Positions 17,745 to 26,694 of a DNA stretch of 47,368 bases are shown here, one piece after another. The first letter of the stretch is position 1. Each line of letters begins with the position of its first letter. The translations under genes and the position numbers were made by a program. The stretch comes from Gammaproteobacteria bacterium (GTDB taxonomy: Bacteria; Pseudomonadota; Gammaproteobacteria; JAKBBU01), in assembly GCA_021773195.1 (NCBI GenBank), contig JAJFKN010000047.1, forward strand, positions 1-47,368. Direction: 5' to 3'. Below the pieces are notes generated by a model. It searched no databases and had not been told where the DNA came from. It saw only the letters and a list, made by a program, of their open reading frames with translations.

Positions 17745-18206
17745 ATGAACAAATGTATCATCTTGGCCGCATCCATGGCCTTAACCCTCGGTTTAAGCGC
17801 CTGCGCCCAGGGGCCCATCACTAAACAGGATGTGGGTGCCGTGTCTGGAGGGATCCTCGGCGGCGCCGTGGGTAGCCAGTTTGGTAGTGGCACGGGTAAA
17901 ACTGTATCCATTATCGCAGGTACGCTGTTAGGTGGTTTATTGGGTGGCGCCATTGGTAAATCCATGGATGATGTGGATCGCATGAAGATGAATCAAACCC
18001 TAGAAAGTACACCCACCAATTCCACCACCACATGGAGTAACCCCGATGGCAACAGCTATCGCATGACACCTACGCGTACTTATACCAATTCCAGCGGTCA
18101 ACCTTGTCGCCAATTTACTACCACGGCAGTAATCGACGGTAAAAGTGAACGGATCAACGGAACGGCATGCCGTGCCAGCAATGGTCAGTGGAAAATCGTT
18201 TCTTAA
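17745..18206 (+). CDS. Glycine-zipper outer-membrane lipoprotein (17-kDa antigen/SlyB-like)
   Basis: A 153-residue lipoprotein. The signal peptide ends in the lipobox LGLSAC (Cys20). The glycine-zipper segment, SGGILGGAVGSQFGSGTGK followed by LLGGLLGGAIG, matches the 2TM glycine-zipper domain of the Rickettsia 17-kDa surface antigen and SlyB. The C-terminal part (SGQPCRQFTTT to NGTACRASNGQWK) is the typical small beta domain with two cysteines. I start at 17745, where aagggga precedes the ATG; an open frame extends upstream into purL but lacks a signal peptide. It is likely an outer-membrane integrity protein exposed to the periplasm. A terminator follows. Confidence 0.9.
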   Translation: MNKCIILAASMALTLGLSACAQGPITKQDVGAVSGGILGGAVGSQFGSGTGKTVSIIAGTLLGGLLGGAIGKSMDDVDRMKMNQTLESTPTNSTTTWSNPDGNSYRMTPTRTYTNSSGQPCRQFTTTAVIDGKSERINGTACRASNGQWKIVS

Positions 18207-18234
18207 AACCACATGTATCTAGCTTTATGCATGG

Positions 18235-18261
18235 GAAGAAGAGTGAGGGCTCTTCTTCTTT
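18235..18261 (+). terminator. Intrinsic terminator after the lipoprotein gene
   Basis: The perfect 9-bp stem gaagaagag/ctcttcttc with a tgaggg loop is followed by ttt, 28 bases past the stop codon. The stem is AT-richer than usual and the T-run short, but position and symmetry fit. Confidence 0.65.
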
Positions 18262-18432
18262 CATAACATTACCAACTAATCATTGCTAGAAGAAAGCGAA
18301 AACATAGCCACTGAGGCTGGCAGATAATGGACTTCAAGCGCTTCTAGCGTAATAAAAATATTTTCCATATCATTTACATCCAAACTTTAACGGATCACAG
18401 TTTATTATAGTTTTGTAGGATGGATTAGTAAA

Positions 18433-19791
18433 TCATTCTCTAGTATCTTTTTGTGATATTTTTATACAGCCTTGGATGAATTTAGCTGAATTAGCAAATT
18501 GATCATGGATGGGCGAAGGTGGGCAATGGAGTAATCGTGGGTCTTCTTTGGCCATTTCTCGCGTGGGACTAACTAGTTCATAGGGGTCATATTCGTTATG
18601 AAAGAAATCAAATTTACTGGCAAGAAAACGTTTAGCAAACTCTGTATGTTTTACCTTAGGATCATCACGCAAAATCATTTTCTCATAAATTTTCAATAAA
18701 TAAACAACATCTCTTAAATTCTCGATACAAGTGTAATTTCTTTTAAGGCGAGGCAGAGATTCAAAAAGCATAGGCAAATGGGTAGAATAGTAAACTGGTC
18801 CGCTGAGTTCCTCATGTGAGAGGGATTGAGCACACATTATAGTAGGTACATAGTCTCTCAAAGAATAAATGTCCATAAAGACTTTTTGTATAGCTTCAAA
18901 GGGGCCCCGTCTAGATTGGACATTTGCAGCTGGAGAAAAACCTGGCATGCAGCCAAGAGTTATCATGATGATTCGCTTTAATACATCTAGTTGAAAAGGA
19001 TCAGATCTAACATTATCCTTCTCCAGTATCCCAATAAAAATACTCCATATATAATCCATGCAGAAACTATTTCGTTGAAATTTTGTATGGCGCCAGACTT
19101 TTTTTAATAAATGATGCTGGAATGGGAGCCAAGAGAGGTCATCATTTTGTAACCATTGTTTGGAAAAAAAGAGGATTTCACTGTGCCATGCTTCGGGGAA
19201 GAGGCTATGATTAGCCAGCTTAGTAAAGATATTCCCATGGTCTGTTAAAGAGGAGGGGGGATGCAAACGAATACCAAAGGTTTTTTGAAATTGCTTATAA
19301 CCATGTTGGTCAGCAATTTTAGGTAACATGAATGAACAGCCAGAGCCTGACGTCATGGTCCAGATCCGTGTAGGATGAAAATGATCCTGCTCTTCTAGTA
19401 CAGACCAAAGAGAGAAGATGTCTCCTGTTTCATAGGTTGTTGCTGGAACTACTTTATTGGTGGGTGTAAGGCTAAGATCCACAGAATTCTTTAACACTAT
19501 ACCCATGGGAATAGCGCCATCTTGATTATAGGTAAAATCTTCTTTGACCCAGCGTGGTTGAGAATGATCCTTCAAGGGTAATAAACCACCTGATTCTTTG
19601 GGTATTTTACAAATTCCATTATCAATCAGTTTGCTACCAAAGGGGTAGCGTGCGCGAATGAGTGTGTATTCAGGACCGGGATCCAGTGCATCGATGATAG
19701 TGCCCAGGGTGGGGTTAACTTCCATTACTTGTTTTCTTACATCCTTCCAATGGACTTTTTCCATGGTGGGACGCCTTGTCCTCGCATTCAT
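18433..19791 (-). CDS. Uncharacterised 452-residue protein
   Basis: I do not recognise this protein. The ATG at 19791 has gagga seven bases upstream. It is soluble, with no signal peptide and no long hydrophobic segment. It is rich in aromatic residues, His and Trp, for example PEAWHSEILFFSKQWLQN and KVWRHTKFQRNSFCMDYIW. Charged, low-complexity regions are absent, suggesting a compact folded enzyme or toxin-like domain rather than a scaffold. It stands alone between a terminator and the divergent radA promoter region, with sequence that looks AT-richer than its neighbours. In this kind of genome a secreted effector is one possibility; that is inference only. Confidence 0.75.
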   Translation of the reverse strand: MNARTRRPTMEKVHWKDVRKQVMEVNPTLGTIIDALDPGPEYTLIRARYPFGSKLIDNGICKIPKESGGLLPLKDHSQPRWVKEDFTYNQDGAIPMGIVLKNSVDLSLTPTNKVVPATTYETGDIFSLWSVLEEQDHFHPTRIWTMTSGSGCSFMLPKIADQHGYKQFQKTFGIRLHPPSSLTDHGNIFTKLANHSLFPEAWHSEILFFSKQWLQNDDLSWLPFQHHLLKKVWRHTKFQRNSFCMDYIWSIFIGILEKDNVRSDPFQLDVLKRIIMITLGCMPGFSPAANVQSRRGPFEAIQKVFMDIYSLRDYVPTIMCAQSLSHEELSGPVYYSTHLPMLFESLPRLKRNYTCIENLRDVVYLLKIYEKMILRDDPKVKHTEFAKRFLASKFDFFHNEYDPYELVSPTREMAKEDPRLLHCPPSPIHDQFANSAKFIQGCIKISQKDTRE

Positions 19792-19938
19792 GAATGCTTC
19801 CTCGCATGTTCAATTAATAGACACATCCTTACGTTATCTAATTTAGGATAATAATACAATAGCAATAGCGTCATTGTAGGATAAAAAATCATAATACTTT
19901 GATATATTGAGCTATTTATTTATAAGGTTAGAAGCCTA

Positions 19939-19968
19939 TTGCTGTTCCTATAGGGGGTTGAGTAGAAT
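19939..19968 (+). promoter_or_regulatory. Candidate sigma-70 promoter for radA
   Basis: TTGCTG (19939-19944) and TAGAAT (19963-19968) are separated by 18 bases, 27 bases before the radA start codon. The -10 matches five of six positions and the -35 only three, so strength should be modest. Confidence 0.45.
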
Positions 19969-19995
19969 GGTTCAATCACAAAGAGAGGATTGCTC

Positions 19996-21339
19996 ATGGC
20001 CAAAGTACAATACACCTGTCAAGCATGCGGCGTGGTATCCCCCAAATGGGCGGGTCAATGCGGCGATTGCTCTGCCTGGAATACCCTAGTGGAAGAAGTG
20101 CCAGGTAGCAGTAATCCTCGCGTGGTGGGTTATGCCGCTGCACAATCCAGTATTATTCATATGGATAAAGTATCCATACAAGAACATCCTCGAATTTCGT
20201 CGGGTTTAGCAGAGCTAGACCGAGTATTGGGCGGTGGTTTAGTGGTAGGCTCCGTGGTGTTAATGGGTGGTGACCCAGGCATTGGTAAATCCACCGTTTT
20301 ATTACAAACTATGACGCATTTAAGCCAACAAGCTAAAGTGCTTTACATCACAGGTGAAGAATCTTTAGAGCAAGTGACTATGCGTGCGCGGCGCTTGCAA
20401 TTGCCAGAAGATAAATTATTGCTTCTAGCCGAGACTCAAGTAGAACGTATTTTAAAATTGGCCGATAAAGAAAAACCCATGGCTATGGTTATCGATTCCA
20501 TCCAGACCATGTATACGGAAAGTTTGAATTCTACGCCCGGAGGGGTGGGGCAAGTACGAGAGTCAGCAGCACGTTTAGTGCAATTTGCTAAGCAAAAAGG
20601 TACCGCGTTATTTTTGGTGGGGCATGTCACGAAAGAAGGCACCTTAGCAGGGCCCCGTGTTTTAGAACATATGGTGGATACGGTATTGTATTTTGAGGGG
20701 GAGCGAGATAGTCGCTTTCGGGTTATTCGTGCCGTGAAAAATCGCTTTGGGGCGGTGAATGAATTGGGTTTATTTGCCATGACCGACAGAGGGTTAAAAG
20801 TTGTGAGCAACCCCTCAGCTATCTTTTTATCCCGCAGTGATAATGAAGTGCCCGGTAGTGTGATATTGGTCACCTGGGAAGGTACACGTCCGATGTTAGT
20901 GGAAGTGCAAGCCTTGGTGGATAGTAGCCACATGGGAAATCCCCGCCGTATTACTGTTGGTTTAGAACAAAACCGGTTGGCTATGTTGTTAGCGGTGTTG
21001 CATCGTCATGGTGGCATTGCAACCTACGATCAAGATGTATTTTTAAATGTGGTGGGCGGTATGCGGGTTATGGAAACCGCATCGGATTTAGCCCTGTTAT
21101 TAGCTGTGGCTTCCAGTTTAAAAGATAAAATCTTACCTCAGAAGCTTGTCGTGTTTGGGGAAGTAGGTCTCGCCGGTGAAGTGCGTCCTGTGCAAAGTGG
21201 GCAAGAACGTTTGAAAGAGGCTGCAAAACATGGTTTTACACAGGCCATCGTGCCCAAGGCCAATGCTCCCAAGAAGGCGATTGCCGGATTAAAGGTTATT
21301 CCTGTAGAACATATCAGTGAAGCTTTAGAGCAGATCTAG
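19996..21339 (+). CDS. radA: DNA repair protein RadA (Sms)
   Basis: A 447-residue branch-migration ATPase that helps RecA process recombination intermediates. Its order is a C4 zinc finger (Cys8, 11, 22, 25), a RecA-like core with Walker A GGDPGIGKST (91-100), the RadA-specific KNRFG motif, and a Lon-protease-like C-terminal domain. I choose the ATG at 19996 because agagagga lies seven bases upstream; a TTG two codons earlier is less likely. Length is normal. It is transcribed alone, with a long palindrome after it. Confidence 0.96.
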   Translation: MAKVQYTCQACGVVSPKWAGQCGDCSAWNTLVEEVPGSSNPRVVGYAAAQSSIIHMDKVSIQEHPRISSGLAELDRVLGGGLVVGSVVLMGGDPGIGKSTVLLQTMTHLSQQAKVLYITGEESLEQVTMRARRLQLPEDKLLLLAETQVERILKLADKEKPMAMVIDSIQTMYTESLNSTPGGVGQVRESAARLVQFAKQKGTALFLVGHVTKEGTLAGPRVLEHMVDTVLYFEGERDSRFRVIRAVKNRFGAVNELGLFAMTDRGLKVVSNPSAIFLSRSDNEVPGSVILVTWEGTRPMLVEVQALVDSSHMGNPRRITVGLEQNRLAMLLAVLHRHGGIATYDQDVFLNVVGGMRVMETASDLALLLAVASSLKDKILPQKLVVFGEVGLAGEVRPVQSGQERLKEAAKHGFTQAIVPKANAPKKAIAGLKVIPVEHISEALEQI

Positions 21340-21362
21340 ATGGGGAAATGCTTCTTCGTCTT

Positions 21363-21466
21363 CCTGGAAGTCGCGTAGCGACTATCCATCCCCTGTGGGG
21401 ACAGGTGATCCAGAGGAACGTTCAACTCAGCTCTGGGCCCTGGATAATCGCTACGCGATTTCCAGG
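21363..21466. repeat. 104-bp near-palindromic element
   Basis: A 26-base arm at 21363-21388 is the inverted copy of 21441-21466 with two mismatches. Each arm has its own small hairpin (tcgc-gta-gcga; atcgc-tac-gcgat). Between them are cccc-tgt-gggg (21391-21401) and an inner pair ccagag (21410-21415)/ctctgg (21431-21436). The central atygc-gta-gcrat motif links it to the elements at 264 and 8611. It fills the space between the radA stop and the vgrG-like stop and could end both transcripts. Confidence 0.8.
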
Positions 21467-21513
21467 GTGACGGGTGTTTTGTGCAGAGAGAGGTTTAAAA
21501 ACGGGAAGTGGGC

Positions 21514-23430
21514 TTAATTTAAATGGCTCCCTCCTTTGATTGTAATTTGTTTTGCATCTAAGGTGATTTGCTTGCCTGTTAATAATAAATCACCGGCCTC
21601 ATTAATATAAATTTCACAAGGATTATTCTTAATCAATATATCCGACGATGAATCCTTTGTGGAAGCTATAATATGCTGGCTTTGCAGCTTGATATCATTA
21701 CCCTCTGTGTTGAAATGAATATTCTGTGCTTGCAATGTCATGCTGCCTTGAGAAAGCAGGCTAAGATGTGTTTTGGCCAGTATGTCTAGAGTGCCCTGAT
21801 AACTTTGTAGGGCATAGGTTTTTTCAGAAATATGAGAAAGTTGCAGGCCTGACTTATGATGTTCATTTGCAGAAACTTTTTTGGAATAATCCCCTTGAAT
21901 GCTCTCTTGGTAATGGCTATTACTCATGATATGAAAATTCTTTTGTACTGTATGGGACAATTCCTCATAACTTAGTGTCATAGTGCCTTGAGTTTCCGCC
22001 AAGAAATGGCTTTTTTCCGATTCAGGCTTCATTTGTAAGCGACTTTGATCTTGGCTATGCAAGGTTAAAGACCGTTGTCCAGGATAATCATCCATAAGTA
22101 AGCCCATATTATTTTGACTGCGTAGAATATGCTGGAAAGCATTTCTACCTGTGACAGGCGCTGGATATTCGGCATGGGGGATCGCATTGATGATCATGGG
22201 GCATTGCCACTGATTATCCACGGCACCTAATAAAACTTTAGTTTTATTATATAGGGGGAGATGTACTCCGTGAGTAGGGTTTACGCTGGCAAAAGGTTGT
22301 AACCTCGGGATGGCAATTGGTACGGGTTGCTGCACATCAAAATCGTAGTTGATTGCGTAATAGCCCTTTTTGTCCATGTTAGATTGATTGCATCCTCCGC
22401 GTACTTGACCTTGGAAAAAGCTCAAAGGGGGCGATGCTTTTATTGTGTGAGGCAATTGTTGCAGCGCTTCAGGCAATAGGCTTAACAAGACTTTTAATTG
22501 AGTGGGCTCAGAAAAAGTTATATCAATATCCATGTTGATAATTCGAAATCTTTTACCAGCCATAGATACATGTTCAAGAGTAATGGTATCTCCTGGCCTT
22601 AAGGTAGGGTCATTGCAAATGACTTCAATTGTTTCCCTAGATGCCTCTAAGGCATTTTGTCGGCGTTGGAATAAGGCTTGCATGTTAGAATGACTTTGAT
22701 AGTTAGCCACGAAGGTTTCTAACCCTGAATCTTTATCAGCGTATAAAGTATTATTAGACGCAATGTTGCAGTGACTATAGGTAGCGTGTTTAGGACGTAA
22801 AGTTTCCCCGTGGATGATGGTTGTGATAACGGTTTTATTGTGAATCAATCCTCCTTCAGACTGGAATGGAATAGTATGGTTGTCCTGTTGTATAGCACTC
22901 AATTGATTTGAAAAAGTGATACAGTAATCATCAAAGTTGTGATGTAAATGAAAAAAAGCTTGATTGTCACTCAAACATTGTTGCAGGAAATCTCCTTTGC
23001 TTTGTTGGTGCTGCAGCCAGAAATCACCGCAAGTCATATCATCCTCAAATTTGCATTGAAAGGGCAGTGCCGTAGTCTCTAAAAGTTGGCTAAGAATGGG
23101 GGGCCAAGATGCAAAGGGAAATATTTCGCAGATTTTATTCTGGAATAATATCCTTAAGGGTGACTCTATAGTGAAAGTATATTGATAATTTTCTGCCACG
23201 TGAGCTCGACTGCAGTGAATGTGAGTGATCAAGCCATGCAGATATTGGGATCGATTATCCCAAGTTAATTGAATAATACAGGCTTTGTTTAACAGCTTAC
23301 TCAAGGATGCTTGATTAAAAAAGCTCAAAGTGGCTTGGTAACATCGATTGATGCCATGATCGTGAATATGACATTGGTGGATAGGGTAATTGTTATCACC
23401 TATGGAAAGTAAAACATTGGGTAATGGCAT
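21514..23430 (-). CDS. VgrG-like type VI secretion spike protein (orphan)
   Basis: A 638-residue protein of the VgrG/Rhs-Vgr family. The N-terminal gp27-like region (about 1-330) includes LHGLITHIHCSRAHV and the equivalent of the DFLxRLLEEEG segment, here KGDFLQQCLSDNQAFFHLH. LRPGDTITLEHVSMAGKRF matches the next family block. RNAFQHILRSQNNMGLLMDD with LTLHSQDQSRLQM matches the gp5-type region. The end is a beta-rich tail with repeated short strands and no recognised toxin domain. It is strongly diverged. No other T6SS gene, PAAR protein or immunity gene is nearby. aggagg lies eight bases before the ATG. A phage-derived spike is the alternative. Confidence 0.75.
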   Translation of the reverse strand: MPLPNVLLSIGDNNYPIHQCHIHDHGINRCYQATLSFFNQASLSKLLNKACIIQLTWDNRSQYLHGLITHIHCSRAHVAENYQYTFTIESPLRILFQNKICEIFPFASWPPILSQLLETTALPFQCKFEDDMTCGDFWLQHQQSKGDFLQQCLSDNQAFFHLHHNFDDYCITFSNQLSAIQQDNHTIPFQSEGGLIHNKTVITTIIHGETLRPKHATYSHCNIASNNTLYADKDSGLETFVANYQSHSNMQALFQRRQNALEASRETIEVICNDPTLRPGDTITLEHVSMAGKRFRIINMDIDITFSEPTQLKVLLSLLPEALQQLPHTIKASPPLSFFQGQVRGGCNQSNMDKKGYYAINYDFDVQQPVPIAIPRLQPFASVNPTHGVHLPLYNKTKVLLGAVDNQWQCPMIINAIPHAEYPAPVTGRNAFQHILRSQNNMGLLMDDYPGQRSLTLHSQDQSRLQMKPESEKSHFLAETQGTMTLSYEELSHTVQKNFHIMSNSHYQESIQGDYSKKVSANEHHKSGLQLSHISEKTYALQSYQGTLDILAKTHLSLLSQGSMTLQAQNIHFNTEGNDIKLQSQHIIASTKDSSSDILIKNNPCEIYINEAGDLLLTGKQITLDAKQITIKGGSHLN

Positions 23431-23517
23431 GACTCATTCCTCCTGGAAGCCATCTTACCCTAATGCTATGGGGCACTCTGTAGGATATTTTGTTTAAGGA
23501 CAAAGCCATTAGATAAT

Positions 23518-26500
23518 CTAAGAATTATCATCAGGTTTTTGTGCTGGCTTTTTATCCTCATGCAAGTAATTCAACAGATTAAATGAATTAACCAATTCTT
23601 TAAAATCTTCCTTATTGGGCAAATCCTCTCTGGTGGGTAATCTCAAGCGTAATTTATTTTGTTCCACAGTATACAGAAGATCTAGACCGCTTGCTTCATT
23701 ATTGGTTTGAGTTTGAAAGGACCAATGTTTAGCCAATTGATAAGTGACCATCAGGGTATTAATCGGTTCAGCTAAACCAATACTTAAGCTCACATAGAGT
23801 CGTGGCGTTAGGTATTTGCCGATGATAAGTGAGGTATTTTGGAAGACATCTGTTTCACCTGAATTATCGGTTCTGTAATTGGCTTGAGAGCCAACGGATA
23901 ATTCACTGAGGCCTAGAGTGTTTTGAATGGTGCTATGAATCTTTGAAACTTCACCGCCACCTAAATTCATAGACATTGCGGCAGCCGCTAGGGACTGACC
24001 ATCGGCAGCTGAGGCAGAATCCAGGCCACGACCTAATAATAAAAAAGAAAGGATTTGAGCTTGGGTATAACCCCCTGGCACTGAAAAGAGTTTTATTTGT
24101 GGGGTTTCAGCAGACCCGGTAATTTCCAAACCGGCGGTGATGGTTTGCTGGATAGGTACGGCTGTGCCGGAACTGGAAGTCACATTACTCACGGCTTTTA
24201 CTTTGCGAGTTGCTTGAATACTCAGGCCTGGATTAGTCACAGGACCGCCAGAATAGAGTAATTGACCGCGACGAATATCCAGCTTTTGACCGTAGGCTTC
24301 AAATTTCCCTTGTTTAATGCCGATTTGACCATTAGCCGTCGTGATACCTTCTGGTGTATTATGAACAGTGAGTTGTCCTGATAATTGTGCATCTAAACCT
24401 TCATAGGCAAAGTGCACCTTATTGCCTAGTGTTACGGTAATATCACTGTAAAAATTAAAAGGTAAGCTTTCGACTTCTTGACCTTCATCGCTCAGATACA
24501 CCGTATCACCTGGCATTTCTAAAGTACTGCTAAAATCTTCAGGGGTTATCTTTGCTTCTGGCACTTGCACGCTGCCTGAAAGTCGTAGGGTGTTGTAAAC
24601 ATAGTCCACTAACAGCTTCGGTGAGATATAGGCAACGGCGTCTCGATTATTGCTAACTTGGAAACGTTGACCATCGATGTTAACTTTAGTTGCGAAAGTT
24701 TTACCATCAAGCAAAGTATTACCTTTTGACGTCAATTGGCCACCACCGGAAGTCATGTCCAAGTGGTAATTGAGATGATGTTGTCGATCTCCAGTTAACT
24801 GACCATTAATATGGGTTATATGGATCCCTAAGGGATCAATCTTCACCTGCCCGTGACTGAGGTTTGCATTGCCTAGTAACGTTGGTTTATCCAAGGTGCC
24901 AGTTAAGGTAAGTTCTGCTTGGAAGCGCCCTTGTAAATCACTATAGGATTGGGATAGATCAGGTAATTGCCCTAGGTTTTGCAGGTTAGCATTTAATTGT
25001 CCTGAAATGGTTTGCTTCGCTGGATCAAATTCTTTTAGATTCAATTTAGGTAAATCTAACTGAGCTGAAATAAGACGCTGTTTTAATGCGTCAAAATAAA
25101 GAGACGCCGTCAATCCTGTATTATCCAAGGTGGCATTCAGTTGCCCACCTTCATAGTCAAAACGATGGGGTTTTTTATCGGATAGATAAGTAACATAACC
25201 GGGGGTAATGACCATTTTTACCTTGCCCAGTTGTGGTTTGTCAAGGGAATCTTGATAGCTCACATTGAAGCTCGCCTTGCCATGAATTTTCGTCTCAGGC
25301 GGTAGCCAAGCTTGTAAAACCGACATTTGGAGATCATTTGCATTTAAACTCAATGTTGTACCTTGTTGCTTTTGCCAATGGTATTGGCCACAGAGCTTGG
25401 CAAGGGGCGATTGCATGCATAGAGGAGGGACATCGATGGTTTGCTTGTCCAAGGTGATTTTTGTGGGCTGTGATAAATGCCACTGACCGTAGTCTTTAGA
25501 CTGTAGCGTAAGTACGTCAAGGGATTCCAGCCAAGTGTTACCCTGTCGTTGTCCTGTTATCTGCAGGTTTAAATGGTTATTGTCTTGTGTCGCTTGAGCC
25601 TTTATCTGGTGACTGGCCATTGTTCCGCGACCTTGTAAACCCATTGTATTGAAACTAATGCCGGGCAATTTAATTTGTTGACCTGTAATTTTGATATTTG
25701 AAGGGTTACTGGGTGAAAAGTCTAAATGGATTTGACTATTCAATTGTTCTACCTGGTAATCTTCCCATGATAATTGGTGTAGATAAGTGGTGGTGTCGAG
25801 GATGGGTTGATTGCTATTGCCTTTCAACGTTCCTTGATTTTCCAAGGTGCCACGGGCTTTAGGATTAATGGCTTGTAGCTTAGGAACATGAATTTTCCAC
25901 TGTAAGTTCCAGTTATTATTTAGATTACCTTGAGCTTGAACAAAAGCATCTCCTGCTTGCAAATAGATATTATGAAATTCATATTGGCCGCCTTTTACTT
26001 CAAATAAGCCTTTGCCTTGCAAGGGGTGACCGAACAAATTACCAGATAATTTCTTCAAATTCACCAAGAAATAATCTTCAGGCAGATTGCCTTTTATTGC
26101 TATGGAAAATTGGTTTTTACTTTTTAATTTACTGCCTTGAGTGATGGGGTTTATATTTTCTCCTTGAGTTTCAACAGTCCATTGCAAGCCCTGGCTAAGA
26201 TCCACATAACCTTGAGTGAGTAGCATGCCTAAATGGATAGTAAGGTTACCGCTCCCGGGGGCAATGGTCACATCTTGTATTTTAGACTGATTCAGTTCAA
26301 TGGTTAGGGGGAATTTAACGTGGGTTTCATTAGAGGACTCAACCACGGCTGTTTCGGGGGGGGGGGTATCCTGGGCTACTTTCACGCTGACGTGATTACT
26401 GTAAAGATGGGTAACGGTTACTTTGCCGTGGAATAAATTCATAGGCTGCCAATTTAGGTATACTGTACCCACTTTAACATTCACATATTCATCTTCATAG

Positions 26501-26694
26501 CGCACGTTATTTAACACAAAGGGCCCATAGAGTCGACCTTCAATGGGGCCCACTCTTAATTTTCCAGGTACGAGTTTTTCTGTTATATGTATAGTGGTTC
26601 GTAAGCCCTGTGGGGTGGCGATAAGGTACAATATGCCAAATCCAATTAAACCAAGTACAAAAAATCCATATAAAAACAGGCGCCGAATTATCAT
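23518..26694 (-). CDS. tamB: Translocation and assembly module subunit TamB
   Basis: A 1058-residue AsmA-like protein anchored in the inner membrane by one N-terminal helix (FLYGFFVLGLIGFGILYLIA). A very long beta-helical groove and the C-terminal DUF490 domain follow, seen in GKFEAYGQKLDIRRGQLLYS and ITGSAETPQIKLFSVPG. It spans the periplasm to reach TamA and is linked to autotransporter assembly and phospholipid transfer. It is somewhat shorter than E. coli TamB (1259). Its start overlaps the tamA stop by four bases. A run of eleven C on the coding strand (26356-26366) encodes part of Thr110 and Pro111-113, a possible slippage site. Confidence 0.93.
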   Translation of the reverse strand: MIIRRLFLYGFFVLGLIGFGILYLIATPQGLRTTIHITEKLVPGKLRVGPIEGRLYGPFVLNNVRYEDEYVNVKVGTVYLNWQPMNLFHGKVTVTHLYSNHVSVKVAQDTPPPETAVVESSNETHVKFPLTIELNQSKIQDVTIAPGSGNLTIHLGMLLTQGYVDLSQGLQWTVETQGENINPITQGSKLKSKNQFSIAIKGNLPEDYFLVNLKKLSGNLFGHPLQGKGLFEVKGGQYEFHNIYLQAGDAFVQAQGNLNNNWNLQWKIHVPKLQAINPKARGTLENQGTLKGNSNQPILDTTTYLHQLSWEDYQVEQLNSQIHLDFSPSNPSNIKITGQQIKLPGISFNTMGLQGRGTMASHQIKAQATQDNNHLNLQITGQRQGNTWLESLDVLTLQSKDYGQWHLSQPTKITLDKQTIDVPPLCMQSPLAKLCGQYHWQKQQGTTLSLNANDLQMSVLQAWLPPETKIHGKASFNVSYQDSLDKPQLGKVKMVITPGYVTYLSDKKPHRFDYEGGQLNATLDNTGLTASLYFDALKQRLISAQLDLPKLNLKEFDPAKQTISGQLNANLQNLGQLPDLSQSYSDLQGRFQAELTLTGTLDKPTLLGNANLSHGQVKIDPLGIHITHINGQLTGDRQHHLNYHLDMTSGGGQLTSKGNTLLDGKTFATKVNIDGQRFQVSNNRDAVAYISPKLLVDYVYNTLRLSGSVQVPEAKITPEDFSSTLEMPGDTVYLSDEGQEVESLPFNFYSDITVTLGNKVHFAYEGLDAQLSGQLTVHNTPEGITTANGQIGIKQGKFEAYGQKLDIRRGQLLYSGGPVTNPGLSIQATRKVKAVSNVTSSSGTAVPIQQTITAGLEITGSAETPQIKLFSVPGGYTQAQILSFLLLGRGLDSASAADGQSLAAAAMSMNLGGGEVSKIHSTIQNTLGLSELSVGSQANYRTDNSGETDVFQNTSLIIGKYLTPRLYVSLSIGLAEPINTLMVTYQLAKHWSFQTQTNNEASGLDLLYTVEQNKLRLRLPTREDLPNKEDFKELVNSFNLLNYLHEDKKPAQKPDDNS
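26356..26366 (-). repeat. C11 homopolymer within tamB
   Basis: Eleven consecutive G on the plus strand (C on the coding strand) fall within tamB codons 110-113. Gain or loss of one base would shift the frame and truncate the 1058-residue protein close to residue 113. Poly-C/G tracts of this length are a known basis of phase variation in other bacteria; whether this one varies is unknown. Confidence 0.85.
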
